This document shows, piece after piece, positions 1 to 7,571 of a stretch of 64,000 nucleotides of DNA; positions within the stretch are counted from its first letter, which is position 1; the number at the start of each line of letters is the position of its first letter. The translations under genes were made by a program, and so were the position numbers. Under the pieces are notes generated by a model. That model saw only the letters and a list, made by a program, of their open reading frames with translations. It was not told the DNA's origin and searched no databases. The DNA lies in NCBI GenBank assembly GCA_011620645.1, contig WOYS01000110.1, positions 29,774 to 93,773 on the forward strand, in the 5' to 3' direction. The stretch comes from Mycobacterium sp. (GTDB lineage: Bacteria; Actinomycetota; Actinomycetes; Mycobacteriales; Mycobacteriaceae).

Positions 1-589
1 CGTAGGTGCCCCGCACCGCATCGGGGATGTCCGGATGGGTTTCGGTCAGGCCCTTGACGTGGGCCTCGTAGATGAAGCTGTCGGCGTACTCGTGCCGCGG
101 CGGCCGGTCGATGCCCCAATCGAAGAACGGGTTGATCACCACCGACTTCGGCATGCTCGCCGCAGAGTCGTCATCGTTGCGGCTGTCGGGTTCGCCGAAG
201 TTGTAGCCGAACAGCGACTGGTCCCATTGAAAAATGCCAACGATGGCCTTGGCGTAGGGGTCCAGCAGCAGCTTGTTGGGATTGCATCGGTCGCCGGCGT
301 CGGGTTCATACGGTCCGTGTACCCGGTATCCGTACCGCTGGCCCGGTTCGATGCCGGGCAGGAATCCGTGCCAGACGAATGCATCCACCTCGGGCAGGGC
401 GAATCGCGTCTCGGTGCCGTCCTCTTCGAAGAGGCACAGCTCGACCTGCTTGGCGACCTCACTGAAGAGCGCAAAGTTGGTCCCGGAACCGTCGTAGGTC
501 GCGCCGAGGGGATAGGCCTTACCGGGCCACACTTCCTGATCGGGAATGGCGGTTACCCGGCTGGTCAACGGTTTGGGGGATACCCGCAT
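1..589 (-). CDS. glgX: Glycogen debranching enzyme (GlgX/TreX-type), N-terminal part, cut by window edge
   Basis: Reading the minus strand from an ATG at 589 gives about 196 uninterrupted codons running off the left end of the window. The protein starts MRVSPKPL and soon shows YPLGATYDGSGTNFALFSE, then an FVWHGFLPG stretch, RYGYRVHGPY, NPNKLLLDPYAKAI and FIYEAHVKGLT. This is the N-terminal carbohydrate-binding domain of the GH13 debranching isoamylase family, followed by the start of the catalytic barrel. These cytoplasmic enzymes cleave alpha-1,6 branches of glycogen, releasing maltodextrins for recycling or for trehalose synthesis. A GTG at 601 is an in-frame alternative start; neither start has a convincing Shine-Dalgarno. 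The catalytic residues lie outside the window, so activity cannot be judged. In mycobacteria glgX usually sits beside treY/treZ; here it abuts a wrecked oxidoreductase gene. Confidence 0.85.
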   Translation of the reverse strand, partial: MRVSPKPLTSRVTAIPDQEVWPGKAYPLGATYDGSGTNFALFSEVAKQVELCLFEEDGTETRFALPEVDAFVWHGFLPGIEPGQRYGYRVHGPYEPDAGDRCNPNKLLLDPYAKAIVGIFQWDQSLFGYNFGEPDSRNDDDSAASMPKSVVINPFFDWGIDRPPRHEYADSFIYEAHVKGLTETHPDIPDAVRGTY

Positions 590-729
590 GGATGTCCTCA
601 CTTGCTCAACGGCGTGTGCAAACTGATCGCGCAGCTCATCATCGAGCAGCGGGTGTACGGAGTACCCCGCCGGGACAGATCGTATTCTGCGAGTTCGGTC
701 ACGTCCCCCCGAAGGTGGCGGCGCGCAGG

Positions 730-1558
730 TCAGTGCGTTTCGGGCAGCACTGCGCTTGTCGTGTGCGTCGGAGAGGCAGCGACTGCCTCCAACCGGACCG
801 CCACCGCGTTGAGCACCGACATACCGGCGAGCACCTCAAGATCCTCGGGCCGGTTGGAGGTCAGCTCGTTGACGTTCACGCCGGTGCCAGGCACACCTTT
901 CCGTCCCGGAGGGCCACCACATCGCGCAGCCCGCCGTGCGGTGCGTGCTCGGTCCAGCACGGATACCGTGCGGATTGTCCTTCAGCAGTTGGGGATTCAG
1001 CCCGCTGCGGCGAAAACCGAACTCGGCCACCATAGGGCCCGATGGCCAGCAGGGACGCGTTCATGCGGGCGGCCAACTCCTCGAACACCCCCCATTCGGG
1101 CCGGGCCTGCCCGTAGGGTTCCAGCACCGGTTCTGCGGCCTGCAGGAACACCGTCGGGCAGTAGGCCGCATAGGCCATCGGCATATCGTCGCGTTCCTGG
1201 AAGGTGGTGCCCGCCAGGATGTAGTCGGCGTGCCGGTTGGTCTCGTTGGCGTAGAGGTCCAGCGACACCATCAGATCCAGCTTCTGCGGCGCGGAATCCA
1301 GTTCGGCGATGTCGGGAACCGACAGCACCGGGTTCCCGACGACCGCGTGAACTCGCCCCCTTCGCCGGCGGCGGTGATCACGTCGGCGATCAACGCTGCT
1401 GGGAAGGAGCCGAAAACATCTGGGAAATCACCGATCCGGGATCGCTTGCTGTTGTAGCCGAAAGCACCCGCTCGTTCGCCGAACTCCTGATGTGACACCG
1501 AGGCCCCGCCGGGACGATCCAGATTGCCGGTCACCATGTTGAGCCCGTCGATCAGGAA
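730..1558 (-). pseudogene. Molybdopterin oxidoreductase, truncated, frameshifted and internally deleted
   Basis: Three minus-strand segments in different frames together read as pieces of a bis-MGD molybdopterin oxidoreductase. Positions 1558 to about 1330 give FLIDGLNMVTGNLDRPGGAS and onwards; after a frameshift, about 1345 to 1010 gives AVVGNPVLSVPDIAELD, YANETNRHADYILAGTT and VLEPYGQARPEW. A third segment, about 960 to 730, gives a GLRDVVALRDGKVCL piece and then GVNVNELTSNRPEDLEVLAG, the typical C-terminal molybdopterin-dinucleotide-binding end. The N-terminal half, with its Fe-S and cofactor domains, is missing: the sequence is cut at 1558, right beside the stop codon of the next gene. 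A stretch between the KVCLAPA and GVNVNEL motifs, normally over 100 residues, is also gone. The gene cannot make an active enzyme. The exact substrate class of the parent protein is not recognisable. Confidence 0.8.
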
Positions 1559-1559
1559 G

Positions 1560-2006
1560 CTACTTGCAGCTTCCTTTTCCGACTGAAGTGGTCTTGGTCC
1601 CGTAGGGGCCGAGCTTCACCGAAATGCCTGGAGCGCAGACCTTGAAGTCTAGGTTCGCCGTGAACCACATGTAACGCTCGCGGGCACCCGGGGGAACCAA
1701 GATGAGCGGGCTGAATTTCACGATAGGAATACCGAGAGGGAACGTGGGACTCGGGCGAGGCTCCACCGACCCATTGAGATACCAGTTATCCGGAAAGAAC
1801 GTGAAGAGGGGACCCGGGTCGTCCGGTGTGGGGTTTGTGGGGCTGCGACCGAAGATGCGATCGAAGCTAAGTGTGCCCGCGCGCGAGCCCAAGTTGGTCG
1901 ACAGCTCGGGCGCCGCCTGCGCAACGGGGATAGGGGTGAGCGTTGCTGCGGCTGCCATGGCGCATGTCACGACACCGATGCTCAACTTCTGAGTGATTAC
2001 TGACAT
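1560..2006 (-). CDS. Small secreted protein of unknown function
   Basis: A 148-residue protein beginning MSVITQKLSIGVVTCAMAAA has a classic Sec signal peptide (short basic n-region, hydrophobic core, cleavage near AQAAPEL). The mature part is about 115 residues with many Pro and aromatic residues and two Cys that could form a disulfide (CAPG and the C-terminal GSCK). I do not recognise the family. The start at 2006 is chosen over an upstream in-frame ATG at 2030 because AGGGGG lies five bases before it and the signal peptide begins there. Its stop codon directly touches the broken oxidoreductase gene, so the junction after it is a deletion or insertion boundary. Confidence 0.65.
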   Translation of the reverse strand: MSVITQKLSIGVVTCAMAAAATLTPIPVAQAAPELSTNLGSRAGTLSFDRIFGRSPTNPTPDDPGPLFTFFPDNWYLNGSVEPRPSPTFPLGIPIVKFSPLILVPPGARERYMWFTANLDFKVCAPGISVKLGPYGTKTTSVGKGSCK

Positions 2007-2177
2007 GTGTCCCCCTCGAATGGGCCTCAAGTTGGGGAAAGCATCGCAGACTGTGTGGAGCCTGTCAAAAGATCTTCCCAGCTAGTGCCGCATGTCGCCC
2101 ATATTTCGCGTTACCCCCTTCGTATTACCCCTCCGCGTTCATGTGGTCGTAACCGATTACCGACGTTGCTCACCGCA

Positions 2178-2207
2178 GTGTCTCCCAGAAGCGTGTCTCC
2201 CAGAAGC
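2178..2207. repeat. Perfect tandem duplication, 15 bp x 2
   Basis: GTGTCTCCCAGAAGC occurs twice without a gap (2178-2192 and 2193-2207) in the intergenic space before the TenA-like pair. The rest of 2007-2284 shows no gene, no riboswitch signature that I can recognise (no thiamine-box elements) and no clear promoter. Confidence 0.9.
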
Positions 2208-2284
2208 ATGTGAGTGCAGCCGATGGCCGGCATCGACGGACACGAGCCCCGAGCATATCCGAGAGCCGAGGCTATTCTGCTGGC

Positions 2285-2851
2285 GTGCCTGATGACCTCT
2301 GGACGGCTGCGACCCGCCACCCGTTCCTGGATGCGGTGCGTGACGGCACCGTCACCAATGTTGCTTTCGACCGGTGGCTGCGCCAGGACGCGCTGTTCGT
2401 CGCCGACCTGCTGATCTTCCAGTCCCGGCTGCTGGGCCGCGCTCCGCGCGCAGCGCAAGGCGTGCTCGTCGGTGGGTGCGTCGCACTGGTGGCCGAGCTG
2501 GACTGGTTCTCCGAGCAGGCGGCCCTGCGCGGCATCGACCTAGACGTACCGCCGCTGCCCACCACGGTGGCCTACCGCGACCTGCTGCGGCGTCTCGATG
2601 ATGAGCCCTACCCGGCGGCCGTCACCGCCCTGTGGGTCCTCGAGCGGGTGTATCTGCTCGGCTGGACCTCGGCCGCTCCCGCGGCGGCACCGCTGGACCA
2701 GTTCGTCGAGCACTGGACCACCCCGGACTTCGCCTCCTATGTCGAGGGGCTGGGTCGACTCGCCAGGGCGGACGAGCACCAGAGCCTGATCGATGAGGTG
2801 CTCCGGCTCGAGGTGGAGTTCTGGAACATGGCCTGGGAGAACGCCGCATGA
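2285..2851 (+). CDS. TenA-like protein lacking the active-site cysteine (TenA_E-like)
   Basis: The protein from GTG 2285 (VPDDLWTAATRHPF) is 188 residues and all-helical in character. It has the TenA helix motif FDRWLRQDALFV, corresponding to the YxxQD pocket of TenA/thiaminase II, and the closing helix with a Glu (LRLEVEFWNMAW). At the place where TenA has its catalytic Cys, this protein reads ALWVLERVYLLGW with no Cys, so it resembles the Cys-less TenA class rather than the Cys-bearing class. TenA family members hydrolyse aminopyrimidine thiamine-degradation products for salvage; Cys-less relatives can act on related compounds. The downstream gene starts inside this gene's stop codon (ATGA overlap), so the two are translationally coupled. 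A longer in-frame start at 2210 exists but adds an arginine-rich non-conserved leader. Confidence 0.75.
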   Translation: MPDDLWTAATRHPFLDAVRDGTVTNVAFDRWLRQDALFVADLLIFQSRLLGRAPRAAQGVLVGGCVALVAELDWFSEQAALRGIDLDVPPLPTTVAYRDLLRRLDDEPYPAAVTALWVLERVYLLGWTSAAPAAAPLDQFVEHWTTPDFASYVEGLGRLARADEHQSLIDEVLRLEVEFWNMAWENAA

Positions 2852-3468
2852 GCCTGTCATCTGAACTGTGGTCGGAGAACGCCGATATCGCAGCCGAGGT
2901 GCTGGCCAACCCCTTCGTCCGCGGTATCGGGGACGGCTCGCTGGAGCGCGATCTGTTTGCCGGCTACATCGCCCAGGATGCCTTCTTCCTCGAATCCTTC
3001 GCGCGGGCATACGCTTTGGCGCTTGCCCGCAGCACCGACACCGAGACGCTACTGAGCTTCGCCGATCTGCTGGCCGGCGTGCGCGACGAACTGGGGTTGC
3101 ATTCGGCGTATGCCGCTGAGTGGGGTATCGATATGTCCGGGGTGAAACCTACCGCCGCGACACTGGCCTACACCGAGTTCCTGCTCGCCACGGCAGCCAT
3201 CGGCGGCCTGGGCGTGGTGTGTGCGGCGATGACGCCGTGCATGCGCCTCTACGCCCACATCGGGTCCACGTTGGACGCGGGCACAGCGGGTCCGTACGCG
3301 CAGTGGGTGCAGACCTACGCCGACCCCGGTTTCGATGAGATCGCCGCACTACTGGAGCGTCTGCTCGACCAGCACGGTGAGGGCACGCCGACAATTCGGC
3401 ACGCATACCGGCGGGCCATGCGCCTGGAACTGGCGTTCTTCGATGCGGCACTGAGACCGGTCGGCTGA
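2848..3468 (+). CDS. TenA/thiaminase II family protein with catalytic Cys
   Basis: This 206-residue protein matches the TenA fold from end to end: NPFVRGIGDGSL at the start, the FAGYIAQDAFFLESFARAY helix that lines the pyrimidine pocket, then AMTPCMRLYAHIG with a Cys at about residue 131 where TenA's nucleophile sits, and a final LELAFFDAAL helix with Glu at about residue 194. Known TenA enzymes hydrolyse aminomethyl-pyrimidine (HMP precursor) in the cytoplasm to salvage the thiamine pyrimidine. The start overlaps the stop of the upstream TenA-like gene by ATGA. No thiamine biosynthesis genes or TPP riboswitch are visible next to it, so the physiological substrate remains open. Confidence 0.85.
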   Translation: MSLSSELWSENADIAAEVLANPFVRGIGDGSLERDLFAGYIAQDAFFLESFARAYALALARSTDTETLLSFADLLAGVRDELGLHSAYAAEWGIDMSGVKPTAATLAYTEFLLATAAIGGLGVVCAAMTPCMRLYAHIGSTLDAGTAGPYAQWVQTYADPGFDEIAALLERLLDQHGEGTPTIRHAYRRAMRLELAFFDAALRPVG

Positions 3469-3487
3469 TCTATCTCGGCGCCCGCAG

Positions 3488-3910
3488 TTACTCCAGCACG
3501 AAGACCGGGATCAGCCGGTCGGTCTTGGTTTGGTAATCCGCGTACGGCGGGTAGGCCGCCACGGCCAGCTCCCACCAATGCTGACGCTCGGCGCCCTCGA
3601 TCTCGCGAGCGGTCAGCTCGACAACCTTGTCGCCGTCCTGGGCGGTGATCTGCGGATGCGCCTTGACGTTGTGATACCACGACGGGTGCTTCGGGGCGCC
3701 GCCCTTGGAGGCGACCATGGCGTATTTGCCGTTCTCCTCGACGCGCATCAGCGGGACGTAACGCTTCTTGCCGGACTTGGCGCCGGTGGTGGTGAACAGC
3801 ACGATCGGCCGGTCCAGGACCTCGACCCCGTCGGTGGTGCCCTGCTCGATGATGCGTTCGGTCTGCTCGCGAACCCAGTCGGTGGGGCTCAGCTCGGCGT
3901 TGTCAGTCAT
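3488..3910 (-). CDS. F420-type (Ddn family) nitroreductase/quinone reductase
   Basis: A 140-residue protein starting MTDNAELSPTDWVREQTERI. The family core is clear: RPIVLFTTTGAKSGKKRYVP (the flavin-phosphate-binding TTGxKSG stretch), GGAPKHPSWYHNVKAHP and ERQHWWELAVAAYPPYADYQ. These are the conserved blocks of the mycobacterial deazaflavin-dependent nitroreductase family, split beta-barrel proteins that bind F420H2 and reduce quinones or other acceptors, often at the membrane. The start at 3910 gives the family's usual length; an upstream in-frame start at 4054 adds an arginine-rich leader without homology. It is convergent with the TenA pair (20 bp gap) and divergent from the sulfurtransferase gene. 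Confidence 0.85.
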   Translation of the reverse strand: MTDNAELSPTDWVREQTERIIEQGTTDGVEVLDRPIVLFTTTGAKSGKKRYVPLMRVEENGKYAMVASKGGAPKHPSWYHNVKAHPQITAQDGDKVVELTAREIEGAERQHWWELAVAAYPPYADYQTKTDRLIPVFVLE

Positions 3911-3977
3911 AGGGCCAATAACAGTACGGCGCGTGCCCGCTATTCCGCATCTTCGCCGGATCTGAGACCCTCGCCGG

Positions 3978-4829
3978 GTGACTGCACGCGGCGATGTCTT
4001 CGTATCCGTGGCCGAACTCTCCCAGCGCCTCGAGGCCGGCGACCCGACGACCATCCTCGATATCCGCTGGCAACTCGGCGCCCCGGACGGACGTGACGAC
4101 CACGCCGCGAGGCATCTGCCCGGCGCGGTGTACGTCTCGCTGGAGGACGAGCTCAGCGATCACGGCGTGACGGGTCGGGGCAGGCATCCGCTTCCGTCGG
4201 GCCACAGCCTGGAAATGGCGGCACGGCGGTGGGGTGTGCGCGCCGGAGTGCCGGTCGTGGTCTATGACGACTGGAACCGCGCCGGGTCGGCCCGCGCCTG
4301 GTGGGTGCTACGGGCGGCGGGCATCGCCGACGTGCACATCCTCGACGGCGGACTGGCCGCGTGGCGGGCCGTCGGCGGGGCACTGGAGACCGGGGGTGTG
4401 ACGCCCCCACCGGGTGACGTCATCGTCGACCATGATGACCTCTATGCAGGGGCGATGCCCACCCTGACCGCCGATGAGGCCGCCGAGCATGCGAATCTGC
4501 TCGACGCGCGGGCGCCGGAGCGGTTCCGTGGCGACGTCGAGCCCGTCGACCCGGTCGCCGGCCACATTCCTGGAGCGAAGAATCTGCCCAGTACCGCGGT
4601 GTTGGCCGCCGACGGCACACTGCTGTCCGAGGACGCGCTGGCCGCGCTGGCCTGGTCGTTCGGCGGAACGGAGCAGGTCGGGGTGTACTGCGGCTCGGGT
4701 GTCACCGCCGCTGTGGCGGTCGCGGCCCTGGCGGCTGCGGGCGTCGACGCGGCGCTGTTCCCGGGGTCGTGGTCGCAGTGGGTATCTGAGTCAGGCAGGC
4801 CCGTCGCTAGTGGTGAGCATTCATCTTGA
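3978..4829 (+). CDS. Two-domain sulfurtransferase (rhodanese/SseA-like)
   Basis: The 283-residue product begins at GTG 3978. Two rhodanese homology domains are visible: an N-terminal one with TILDIRWQLG, HLPGAVYVSLEDEL and VVVYDDWNRAGSARAWWVLR, in which the active Cys is replaced by Asp-Asp (normal for the inactive domain), and a C-terminal one with LLDARAPERFRGD, HIPGAKNLP and the active loop VYCGSGVTAA carrying the catalytic Cys. Such proteins transfer sulfane sulfur from thiosulfate or 3-mercaptopyruvate to acceptors in the cytoplasm. The C-terminal segment GSWSQWVSESGRPVA is typical of the thiosulfate sulfurtransferase group. The last 23 bases overlap the convergent desaturase gene. Confidence 0.9.
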   Translation: MTARGDVFVSVAELSQRLEAGDPTTILDIRWQLGAPDGRDDHAARHLPGAVYVSLEDELSDHGVTGRGRHPLPSGHSLEMAARRWGVRAGVPVVVYDDWNRAGSARAWWVLRAAGIADVHILDGGLAAWRAVGGALETGGVTPPPGDVIVDHDDLYAGAMPTLTADEAAEHANLLDARAPERFRGDVEPVDPVAGHIPGAKNLPSTAVLAADGTLLSEDALAALAWSFGGTEQVGVYCGSGVTAAVAVAALAAAGVDAALFPGSWSQWVSESGRPVASGEHSS

Positions 4830-5730
4830 CCGCCGCCGCCTTCTCCTCGTAGAAACGGGCTTGTCGGTCGACGGCGCCGAGGAAGTGGGCCAGTTCCGTG
4901 CGGGCCTGCTCGCCGTCGGGGCCGAAGTCGTCGCGATCGAAGATCCGCCAGAATCGCAGCACCGGTTGCAGCACCTCGTCGTGGTGGATGCGCAGATCGT
5001 AGATGCCGGCCTTCGCGATGAGGATGGAGTTCTCGCGGAAGTCCGTCATGCCGGCGCCGGGCATCGCGAACCCGATCACCTCGTCGCGGATGGCCGCGAT
5101 GGCGGCGTCGGGGGCGAGATCGAGCGCGGCGGCCATCAGGTTGCGGTAGAAGACCATGTGCAGGTTCTCGTCGGTGGCGATCCGTGCGAGCAACTGATCG
5201 GCGATGGCGCATCCCGAGGCGCGTCCGGTATTGCGATGTGAGACGCGGGTGGCCAGTTCCTGAAATGACACGTAGGCCAGCACCGCGAGTGGCGTCTTGT
5301 CCCCGGTGTCGTAGCCGGCGATGGTGTGCTCCATGCGGAGCGCCTCGAGCTTCGACGGGTCGACGCCGCGGGTCACCACCAGATAGTCGCGCAAGGCGAT
5401 GCTGTGGCGTCCTTCCTCGGCGGTCCACTGACCGACCCAGGTGCCCCATGCGCCGTCACGGCCGAACCGGGTGGCGATCTCACGGTGATAGGACGGCAGG
5501 TTGTCCTCGGTCAGCAGGTTGACGGTGAGTGCCGCCTTGGCGACGGGATCGAGCGGGGAGTCCTCGGGCGTCCAGTCCTCGCCGCCGAGGAAGGCGAAAT
5601 CGCGACCACGGCTCCAGGGGACGTAATCGTGCGGATCCCACGGCTTTGCCATACCGAGGTGACGCTCGAGATTCTGCTCGACAACCGGTTCGAGTTCGTG
5701 CAGAAGTCCGGCTTGGGTGTTCATCACCAT
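4807..5730 (-). CDS. Acyl-ACP desaturase (DesA-type di-iron enzyme)
   Basis: Product of about 307 residues. It carries both di-iron signatures of soluble acyl-ACP desaturases: WTAEEGRHSIALRDYL (ExxH 1) and IATDENLHMVFYRNL (ExxH 2), plus LLTEDNLPSYHREI with the first Glu ligand. It would insert a double bond into ACP-bound fatty acids in the cytoplasm, for membrane lipids or mycolate precursors; its length and motifs are closest to the mycobacterial DesA1/DesA2 group. The start at ATG 5730 is chosen because GGAG lies four bases upstream; in-frame GTG 5727 and ATG 5724 are possible. Two palindromic TACGG-N2-CCGTA sites lie just upstream and suggest TetR-type repression. The gene is convergent with the sulfurtransferase gene. 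Confidence 0.88.
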   Translation of the reverse strand: MVMNTQAGLLHELEPVVEQNLERHLGMAKPWDPHDYVPWSRGRDFAFLGGEDWTPEDSPLDPVAKAALTVNLLTEDNLPSYHREIATRFGRDGAWGTWVGQWTAEEGRHSIALRDYLVVTRGVDPSKLEALRMEHTIAGYDTGDKTPLAVLAYVSFQELATRVSHRNTGRASGCAIADQLLARIATDENLHMVFYRNLMAAALDLAPDAAIAAIRDEVIGFAMPGAGMTDFRENSILIAKAGIYDLRIHHDEVLQPVLRFWRIFDRDDFGPDGEQARTELAHFLGAVDRQARFYEEKAAAVKMNAHH

Positions 5731-5757
5731 GCGACTCCGTTCCAGTGGGGAGTGACC

Positions 5758-5784
5758 TACGGTTCCGTAAGTTACGGTACCGTA
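5758..5784. promoter_or_regulatory. Double palindromic operator upstream of the desaturase gene
   Basis: Two copies of the palindrome TACGG-NN-CCGTA lie exactly 15 bp apart: TACGGTTCCGTA (5758-5769) and TACGGTACCGTA (5773-5784, perfect). They end 28 bp before the start of the acyl-ACP desaturase gene and 31 bp from the stop of the nitroreductase gene, which is on the same strand. The size and symmetry fit a TetR-family repressor binding as two dimers on one DNA face or overlapping faces. The regulator itself is not identified. Confidence 0.65.
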
Positions 5785-5814
5785 GACCACTCGGTGGAGT
5801 CGAGAGTGGCTTGT

Positions 5815-6801
5815 TCAGACCCTGGCCCGCAACACGTCCGAGAGCGGACGACGCGGAGTGGGCGGTGGCACCTCGTCCAGCTCCGGGATGACTCCGAGGC
5901 GTACCACCACCTGCGGGAACGGCCGGTCGACCAGCGCGCTGACGATATCTCGGCTGGCGGGCACCTCGGTCAGATGGCTCAGGGTGCACGACGCGAGTCC
6001 GGCCACGGTGGCATCCAGGAGCAGGGCGGACAGCGCCTCACCACAGCGCAGCACATCGGCGCGGGTGTCGTCGAGCGCCGAGATCACCACCAATTGCGCA
6101 GTGTCCTCAACGACGTTCTGGCGGCGCTCCCGGTTGCGGGTGACGGGGAATGTCCGTCCCACGTCGACGCGGTCGGCTTCGGCGGCCGAGACCAGCGAGC
6201 TGTGCGGAATGCCATCGGTCACCTCGAATGGTGATGTCCACCAGGCAATTTCGTGGTGGTATGCCGAATCGTACAGCCGCAACGCGTCGGTGAGCTGGGA
6301 GGCTTCCGCGACGGTGGGTCGGTCGGCTGCGTCGATGACGTTTATCGCGGCGAGCTCGGGATCGGCGGATTCGCGCAACAGCAGTGCAAACGACTCCCAA
6401 TCGGCCGGTGCCGTCATAGGCAGCCGGTCGGTGCGCCGCCGCAGGATCGCATCGGCGCGGGCGCGGTGCCCGGCGGTGACCGCCGGCATCTCACTGAAGG
6501 TGATGGTGGCCAGGTGGTGGTGATCGTTCGGATCGGGGTAGCGGTCCACCTGGGTGTTCAGCCCCGCCGCCGCCGCGGCCACCCGGAAGTGGTCCAACGC
6601 AGCGCCACAGCTGAGCACGGCCTGCCGGCCGCTGGTATCGGTGGCCACCAACCGGTCGGTGTCGACGAACAGCTGCACGCCCTCGGCGGAGATGACCCAT
6701 CGCCACGGCTGGCTGTTGTGATACGACGGGGCGCGGCACGCGAGGCGGACGGCATCCTCGATGATCTTCACAGGGCCAAGGGTCTGCGATGTTGGTGCCA
6801 T
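5815..6801 (-). CDS. Acg-type nitroreductase family protein
   Basis: A 328-residue protein with the Acg-family opening KIIEDAVRLACRAPSYHNSQ followed by PWRW, then ARADAILRRRTDRLPM in the middle and a C-terminal GEALSALLLDATVAGLASC block. This family (Rv2032/Acg, Rv3127, Rv3131 in M. tuberculosis) has two nitroreductase-like halves with a lid-covered FMN site; members bind flavin but their redox substrate is unknown, and several belong to the dormancy DosR regulon. The start at MAPTSQ (6801) matches the usual N-terminus length; ATGs at 6825 and 6822 are in frame but precede a non-conserved leader. A degenerate DosR-like box lies upstream at 6835-6853. Confidence 0.85.
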   Translation of the reverse strand: MAPTSQTLGPVKIIEDAVRLACRAPSYHNSQPWRWVISAEGVQLFVDTDRLVATDTSGRQAVLSCGAALDHFRVAAAAAGLNTQVDRYPDPNDHHHLATITFSEMPAVTAGHRARADAILRRRTDRLPMTAPADWESFALLLRESADPELAAINVIDAADRPTVAEASQLTDALRLYDSAYHHEIAWWTSPFEVTDGIPHSSLVSAAEADRVDVGRTFPVTRNRERRQNVVEDTAQLVVISALDDTRADVLRCGEALSALLLDATVAGLASCTLSHLTEVPASRDIVSALVDRPFPQVVVRLGVIPELDEVPPPTPRRPLSDVLRARV

Positions 6802-6834
6802 GAACGAAGTCTGCGGCGGCATCATGACCCACGG

Positions 6835-6853
6835 TAGGGCCGGAAGTCCTTAA
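6835..6853 (-). promoter_or_regulatory. Possible DosR-like box upstream of acg-type gene
   Basis: The top-strand sequence TAGGGCCGGAAGTCCTTAA resembles the DosR palindrome (consensus TTSGGGACTWWAGTCCCSAA) in its outer halves: GGG-C on one side and AGTCC-TAA on the other, about 11 of 17 core positions. It sits 34-52 bases upstream of ATG 6801, where a DosR site would lie if that start codon were at or near the transcription start. The left half is poor, so this is tentative. Confidence 0.3.
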
Positions 6854-6927
6854 CCCTTCAGGTACGCGCCGATCGCATTGGACCGGCCGCGTCGGGCTCC
6901 CCCCGAAGGGTAACTTCACGCACGTTT

Positions 6928-6943
6928 ATTTACGTGTGTAAAT
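6928..6943. promoter_or_regulatory. Palindrome upstream of TetR gene, probable operator
   Basis: ATTTAC-GTGT-GTAAAT is a perfect inverted repeat with 6-bp arms and a 4-bp spacer, ending eight bases before the chosen GTG start (6952) of the TetR regulator. It is probably the autoregulatory site. Its AT-rich character stands out in this GC-rich sequence. Confidence 0.6.
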
Positions 6944-6951
6944 TACCCGGG

Positions 6952-7569
6952 GTGGCCACTGAGCTCCGCAAGCGCAACGCCAGAGGCTCTGGCGCCCTGC
7001 TGCGCGACGAGATTCTGGCCGCGGCGGCCGGGCTACTGGACTCCGCCGAGCGCGAAGCCGATCTGACCCTGCGTGGAATAGCCTCTGCCGCAGGTATTTC
7101 CGCCCCGGCGATCTACGCCCATTTCGAACATCGGGATGCCATCCTGGCGGCCATCGTCGACCAGAGCTGGCAGCAGGTGGTCGGCGATATCAGGGCCGCG
7201 GTGGACCCACTGGCACCGCCCCGCGACCGGCTGCTGCGCGGGTGCCAGGTCTATCTGGCCTACGCGCAGCGATACCCGATGCGCTACACCTTGATGGCTC
7301 AGGCCGCGGGCCCGTCGCCGGCGGCCACGGAGGCGCTCGGCGTGCTGACCCAGGCACTCGCCCACTGCCAACAGCGGCCGGGACGGCACCCCGACGCGAT
7401 ACGCATCGCCGCCGCACTGTTCACCGCCCTGCACGGGGTGGCGATGCTCAACCGCACCGACGTCCCCTCCATGTGGCTCAGCGACGTCAGCCCCGATGAG
7501 GTGCTTCGCACCCTCGTCGACGGTGCCATCGACCAACAGAACCGATCGACTGTGAAGGAAAACCAATAA
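6952..7569 (+). CDS. TetR-family transcriptional regulator
   Basis: About 205 residues. The N-terminal helix-turn-helix is clear: DEILAAAAGLLDSAE, LTLRGIASAAGISAPAIYAH and FEHRDAILAAIVDQSW, followed by a helical ligand domain (YLAYAQRYPMRYTLM, RIAAALFTALHGVAML) of the TetR_C WHG-like type. The GTG at 6952 is preferred over GTG 6934 because the latter lies within a palindrome that looks like its operator. The thioesterase gene follows after two bases, so the regulator probably controls that gene in the same transcript and itself. The inducer is likely an acyl-CoA or a related hydrophobic molecule, but this is inference from the neighbour only. Confidence 0.85.
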   Translation: MATELRKRNARGSGALLRDEILAAAAGLLDSAEREADLTLRGIASAAGISAPAIYAHFEHRDAILAAIVDQSWQQVVGDIRAAVDPLAPPRDRLLRGCQVYLAYAQRYPMRYTLMAQAAGPSPAATEALGVLTQALAHCQQRPGRHPDAIRIAAALFTALHGVAMLNRTDVPSMWLSDVSPDEVLRTLVDGAIDQQNRSTVKENQ

Positions 7570-7571
7570 CC

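Noticed and set aside
35-1495. A 486-codon plus-strand open frame across the left edge
   Set aside because: It is antisense to glgX and the oxidoreductase remnant; its translation is low-complexity Arg/Pro/Gly in the second half and has no family motif.
2007-2284. A thiamine (TPP) riboswitch upstream of the TenA-like pair
   Set aside because: The CTGAGA and the GACCTGATCTGG-type elements of the thi-box are absent.
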